Source: Coxiellaceae bacterium UBA6002 (lineage in GTDB: Bacteria; Pseudomonadota; Gammaproteobacteria; UBA6002). Taken from it: 18,231 nucleotides of DNA. A program made the translations under genes and the position numbers. The notes beneath the pieces are model-generated. The model saw only the letters and a list, made by a program, of their open reading frames with translations, was not told the origin of the DNA and did no database searches. The DNA lies in assembly GCA_002429595.1 (NCBI GenBank), contig DJAM01000074.1, positions 1 to 18,231 of the forward strand, in the 5' to 3' direction. Shown here piece after piece: positions 15,109-18,231 of this stretch; position 1 is the stretch's first letter; each line of letters opens with the position of its first letter.

Positions 15109-15269
15109 AAAATAAACGTCTTTTCTAAAGGAACATTAACGATAAACTAAATTACTTAAATAATTATTAAGACGTGTTATACAGGGCACAGCGAGAAGAC
15201 TCAGAACTATTGGATTGAGGGTGACTACTATGTTGTCATTCCCGCTTCTGCGGGAATGACACAAAGAAA
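15109..15269. other. Intergenic region upstream of the F-box gene
   Basis: The 161 bases hold the perfect hairpin repeat at 15234-15261 and an A+T-rich stretch (15138-15172). On the minus strand, TATAAC (complement of 15176-15181) is a possible -10 for the F-box gene, but I see no well-spaced -35, so no promoter is claimed. I see no gene here. Confidence 0.5.
15234..15261. repeat. Minimal hairpin copy of the dispersed GGGAAT repeat
   Basis: A perfect 12-bp inverted repeat, TGTCATTCCCGC (15234-15245) and its complement (15250-15261), has the 4-base loop TTCT. It is the outer-arm sequence of the larger copies joined directly to its complement. It sits eight bases after the stop of the minus-strand DUF397 gene and may end or protect the rnr-DUF397 transcript, although no U run follows. 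Confidence 0.9.
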
Positions 15270-15473
15270 CTAGAAATCGAATTCGCCGTTTTTGACACCA
15301 GCGACAAAATCAAGCCATTCATCTTTGGTGAAGTTTAAGGTCATTTTTGAAGAATCTTTGGAATCTCGCACCGCAACTACACCTTCTTTGTGAGCGACAG
15401 TCACACAAGTTTTACCGCAACGTGCACACTCAGTCGCTTTTTTAAATTCATGATCATGAAAAATCACACTCAT
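15270..15473 (-). CDS. Small DUF397-domain protein
   Basis: The 67-residue product matches the DUF397 pattern closely: TCVTVA (22-27), VAVRDSKD (33-40) and FTKDEWLDFVAGVKNGEFDF (48-67). DUF397 is best known from actinomycetes, where such genes often sit beside XRE-type regulators; none is present here. Three cysteines (16, 19 and 23) precede the core, and a metal site is possible. A strong ribosome binding site, AGGAG (complement of 15480-15484), lies six bases before the ATG. The gene starts 30 bases after rnr on the same strand with no terminator between, so the two are probably co-transcribed. Its function is unknown; a regulatory or binding role is only a guess. Confidence 0.88.
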   Translation of the reverse strand: MSVIFHDHEFKKATECARCGKTCVTVAHKEGVVAVRDSKDSSKMTLNFTKDEWLDFVAGVKNGEFDF

Positions 15474-15503
15474 TTTCCTCTCCTAAATTAATTAAATGGA
15501 ACT

Positions 15504-17729
15504 TCAACTTTTCTTTTTTTTGGCTTTTTTGTAAATGCTTTTCGTTTTAGGTTTTTGAGATTTTTGTTTGCTGTTGACTAAATCAAAATCAATTTGCTTT
15601 TGATCCAAGTCAACTCTAACCACTTTTACCTTAACTATGTCACCTAAGCCATAAACCGTGTTTGATCTTTTACCAATTAACTTATTGGTCACTGGATCAA
15701 AATGGTAATAATCATTATGCAAGGCGGTAACGTGAACCAGACCTTCTACGTAAATATCTTTTAGCTCGACGAAGATGCCAAACCCTGTGACACCTGAAAC
15801 AATGCCAGTAAATTCTTCGCCAACTTTATCTAACATGTACTCGCATTTTAGCCAATTAATGACGTCTCTGGTAGCATCATCAGCACGACGTTCAGTCATA
15901 GAACAGTGATCCCCGAACATATAAAGCTGGCCGATATTATATTCGAATTTTTCTGGACTATCTCCTCTAATCGCATGTTTTAATGCTCGATGCACTAAGA
16001 CGTCGGGATAACGTCTAATCGGCGAGGTAAAGTGACAATAATTATCATACGCCAATCCAAAGTGACCCTCATTGACCGGCGAATAAAGTGCTTGGCGCAA
16101 CGATCGCAATAATACAGTTTGAATAATATGCGCGTCAGGACGGCCCGCAATTTTTTTCAGCAATTTTGCATAATCTATCGGAGTAGGATGATCCTTACCG
16201 GAGAGTCGTAAACCAACACTCTGCAAAAACGTCCGCAGTTTCTCGAGCTTTTCGGCATCAGGAATTTTGTGAATTCGGTAAAGAATTGGCATGCTAAGTG
16301 CTGTCAAGTATTCAGCCGTTGCGACATTCGCTAACAACATACATTCTTCGATTAATTTATGCGCTTCATTACGTTGCACAGGTACGATCTTCTCTATTTT
16401 GCGGTTTTTACCGAAAATTATTCGAGTTTCGACCGTTTCAAATTCAAGAGCACCGCGGACCAAACGTTGTTTAATCAATTTTTGATAAAGTTCGTAAAGA
16501 TGTTGGATATGATTATTTAAATACGAATGCTCGGTCTTCTGCCCGGCAATCATTTGAGCGACTTCAGTGTAAGTTAAACGTTCTTTTGAATTAATCACTG
16601 CTTCGTAAAATGTGTAATGCTGAAGTTGTCCATCGGAACTGACATCCATTTCACAGACCATAACCATACGATCCAGTTTAGGTCGCAACGAGCAAATTCC
16701 ATTCGACAGTTCTTCCGGTAACATTGGAATGACACGATTTGGAAAATAAACGGAATTGCCACGGTCTATGGCTTCTTTATCGAGCGCTGTATCAGGTTTT
16801 AGATAATGAGTTACATCTGCAATAGCAACATAAAGTTTATAGCCGTGCTCAGTTTTTTCACAGTAAACAGCATCGTCAAAGTCTTTGGCATCTTCACCAT
16901 CGATCGTTACAAATGATAATGCTCGCAAATCTTTACGCTCGGAAGCTTCCTGCTCAATAACGTTCTGGGGAACTTCTTTGACTTCGTTGAGAATATCTTC
17001 GGACCATAGATAAGGCAGTTGATAAGAACGAATAGCCACATCGATCTCAAGACCAGGCGCCATATGTTCGCCCAAAATTTCAATAATCTTACCCGTGGCT
17101 TGACGCTTTAAAGTCGGTTGTTCAACGATTTCTGCGACCACGATTTGCTTTTGTTTCGCACCTTTGGTTTCCTCACGAGGAATCAGTACAACCTGCTGTA
17201 TTTCTGTTTTTTCTGGCTCGACATAGCAAATGCCACCTTCTTCTCGATAATATCCGACAACTTGTTGGGTATTGCGTTCTAAAACTTCGACGATTGCACC
17301 TTCTTTACGACCACGATGATCAACATTGGAGATTCTTGCTAAGACGAGATCATTGGGAAAGACTAAACGCATCTGGTAAGACGACAGATAAAGATCAGGA
17401 CTACCATCATCAGGGATTAAAAAGCCATAACCTTCTGGACGGCCAACAACGATTCCACGCACTAACTCTAAATTCTTTACTAAGGCGAACTGGCCACGAC
17501 GATTGCTAATCACCTGACCATCTCGTTCCATAGCAATCAAGCGCCGTCGCAACGCTTCGAGCTCTTCCTCATCCTCAAGGTCAAAAGCTTTTATTAGATG
17601 CTTCTTGGTAACAGGACGAGCAGCTTCTTCAAGATATTGGATAATTAATTCACGACTTGGAATAGGTTTATCGTATTTCTCTTTTTCGCGTTCGTAATAT
17701 GGATCTTTTTTACGATATGTTTTACTCAA
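15504..17729 (-). CDS. rnr: Ribonuclease R
   Basis: RNase R is a processive 3'-to-5' exoribonuclease that degrades structured RNA and takes part in rRNA and tmRNA-linked mRNA quality control. The 741 residues show an N-terminal winged-helix region (about 22-85), cold-shock domains (about 88-250), the RNB catalytic domain, an S1 domain (about 640-722) and a lysine-rich tail. The metal-binding aspartates are 277, 283, 285 and 286 in IDGEDAKDFDD. The start is TTG at 17727-17729. AAGGA (complement of 17736-17740) lies six bases upstream, and no in-frame ATG occurs in the first hundred residues. The E. coli protein is longer (813). The DUF397 gene follows 30 bases downstream, and the gene diverges from a lipoprotein gene. 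Confidence 0.98.
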   Translation of the reverse strand: MSKTYRKKDPYYEREKEKYDKPIPSRELIIQYLEEAARPVTKKHLIKAFDLEDEEELEALRRRLIAMERDGQVISNRRGQFALVKNLELVRGIVVGRPEGYGFLIPDDGSPDLYLSSYQMRLVFPNDLVLARISNVDHRGRKEGAIVEVLERNTQQVVGYYREEGGICYVEPEKTEIQQVVLIPREETKGAKQKQIVVAEIVEQPTLKRQATGKIIEILGEHMAPGLEIDVAIRSYQLPYLWSEDILNEVKEVPQNVIEQEASERKDLRALSFVTIDGEDAKDFDDAVYCEKTEHGYKLYVAIADVTHYLKPDTALDKEAIDRGNSVYFPNRVIPMLPEELSNGICSLRPKLDRMVMVCEMDVSSDGQLQHYTFYEAVINSKERLTYTEVAQMIAGQKTEHSYLNNHIQHLYELYQKLIKQRLVRGALEFETVETRIIFGKNRKIEKIVPVQRNEAHKLIEECMLLANVATAEYLTALSMPILYRIHKIPDAEKLEKLRTFLQSVGLRLSGKDHPTPIDYAKLLKKIAGRPDAHIIQTVLLRSLRQALYSPVNEGHFGLAYDNYCHFTSPIRRYPDVLVHRALKHAIRGDSPEKFEYNIGQLYMFGDHCSMTERRADDATRDVINWLKCEYMLDKVGEEFTGIVSGVTGFGIFVELKDIYVEGLVHVTALHNDYYHFDPVTNKLIGKRSNTVYGLGDIVKVKVVRVDLDQKQIDFDLVNSKQKSQKPKTKSIYKKAKKKKS

Positions 17730-17762
17730 TGTTCTTCCTTCAATTCCCTTTTTACTTTTCTA

Positions 17763-17790
17763 TTTACTCGATTTTCAATTCCCCTATAAT
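17763..17790 (+). promoter_or_regulatory. Sigma-70 promoter for the lipoprotein-tRNA-Leu unit
   Basis: A perfect -10 TATAAT (17785-17790) follows TTTACT (17763-17768, four of six to consensus) with 16 bases between. Transcription would begin near 17797. AAGGAG at 17806-17811, six bases before the TTG start at 17818, completes a convincing expression signal. It lies in the 88-base gap that diverges from rnr. Confidence 0.7.
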
Positions 17791-17817
17791 TGACTGATTA
17801 CTGATAAGGAGATTAAT

Positions 17818-18135
17818 TTGAAAATAACAACAATCCTGTTAATGATTTCTTTTATTGTAGCGTTAAGCGTGACCGCTTGCACCCCCCGTTCTTGTAAAGT
17901 TCCACCAGTTAATCAGCTACAAGCCTGTTTAGAACTACGCAGACAGATTATCTTCCTAGGTAATAATGAAACCACCAATTATCCGTTCGCCTTCACAGCT
18001 GGCCAATGGCGACCACCTACCCGTCAGGCTCTGCTACTGAAAAAATACCGTGATTTTCACTGCGATGATGTCCTAAGAGAGTGCTCACCACAAGGCATCT
18101 ATAACTCAGGAGGACTGCGCAGACCTTGTCCATAA
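17818..18135 (+). CDS. Small cysteine-rich lipoprotein, hypothetical
   Basis: The 105-residue product has a short basic start, a hydrophobic core and the lipobox VTAC with the lipidated cysteine at residue 21, so it should be anchored in a cell-envelope membrane. Counting the lipidated one there are six cysteines; those in SCK, QAC, HCDD, REC and RPCP could form disulfides in the periplasm. I recognise no family. The start codon is TTG (17818-17820) with AAGGAG at the best spacing of six bases and a TATAAT promoter just upstream, which makes this short gene credible. It ends 14 bases before tRNA-Leu, so both may share a transcript. Confidence 0.8.
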   Translation: MKITTILLMISFIVALSVTACTPRSCKVPPVNQLQACLELRRQIIFLGNNETTNYPFAFTAGQWRPPTRQALLLKKYRDFHCDDVLRECSPQGIYNSGGLRRPCP

Positions 18136-18149
18136 TATAACCCGACTTC

Positions 18150-18231
18150 GCCGAGGTGGTGAAACTGGTAGACACGCAAGTTTCAGGTACTTGTGGGGGT
18201 AACCCCGTGGAGGTTCGAGTCCTCTTCTCGG
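18150..18231 (+). tRNA. tRNA-Leu(CAG), 3' end cut by window edge
   Basis: The cloverleaf is clear: acceptor 5' strand GCCGAGG (18150-18156), a D arm with GGTAGAC, and an anticodon stem CAAGT/ACTTG enclosing the loop TTCAGGT. The anticodon is CAG (18184-18186), reading CUG. A long variable arm (GGGG/CCCC hairpin) marks a class II tRNA. The T arm carries GGTTCGAGTCC. The acceptor 3' strand TCTCGG reaches the last base, so the final paired base, the discriminator and any encoded CCA lie outside. No separate -35/-10 pair is visible, so it is probably processed from the lipoprotein transcript. Confidence 0.97.

Noticed and set aside
18126..18141. TTGTCC and TATAAC just before tRNA-Leu as its own promoter
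   Set aside because: The two hexamers are only four bases apart, so they cannot form one promoter, and no other -35 is visible.

Overview
The window reads as a chromosomal segment of a gammaproteobacterium. The leuS-lptE-holA-nadD-rsfS-rlmH-mrdA-rodA order is the conserved gammaproteobacterial cell-envelope/replication/translation cluster. The moderate A+T content, the many short GGGAAT-type palindromic repeats, an F-box plus ankyrin gene and a stray DUF397 gene together suggest a host-associated lineage such as the Legionellales (Coxiellaceae/Berkiella-like). That placement is an inference from gene content only.

Layout: (1) 1-875: end of a dispersed repeat, an unrecognised multi-pass membrane protein on the minus strand, then a 285-base region with a large palindrome and a likely leuS promoter. 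(2) 876-5562: leuS, lptE, holA and nadD, mostly packed one base apart. Two related CCCTCTCCC-type inverted repeats bracket nadD. (3) 5716-10861: rsfS-rlmH-mrdA-rodA-mltB. This unit makes a ribosome silencing factor, an rRNA methyltransferase, the transpeptidase/glycosyltransferase pair that builds the side wall, and a lytic transglycosylase that trims it. A striking nested palindrome of duplicated 18-20 base units sits between mrdA and rodA. (4) 10870-12558: a ten-TPR protein fused to a SAM methyltransferase. (5) 12575-13353: another repeat and an isolated queC for queuosine/7-deazaguanine synthesis. (6) 13375-17729, minus strand: rnr (RNase R) followed after 30 bases by a 67-residue DUF397 protein, a hairpin repeat, and then a 577-residue F-box/ankyrin protein that is a good candidate for a secreted effector acting in a eukaryotic host. 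(7) 17763-18231, plus strand: a clear promoter, a small cysteine-rich lipoprotein with a TTG start, and a class II tRNA-Leu(CAG) whose last bases fall off the window.

Most of the window is core housekeeping. The accessory interest lies in the F-box/ankyrin gene, the DUF397 gene attached to rnr, and the repeats. At least two short-repeat families are present, and copies have been inserted into several operon gaps without breaking genes.
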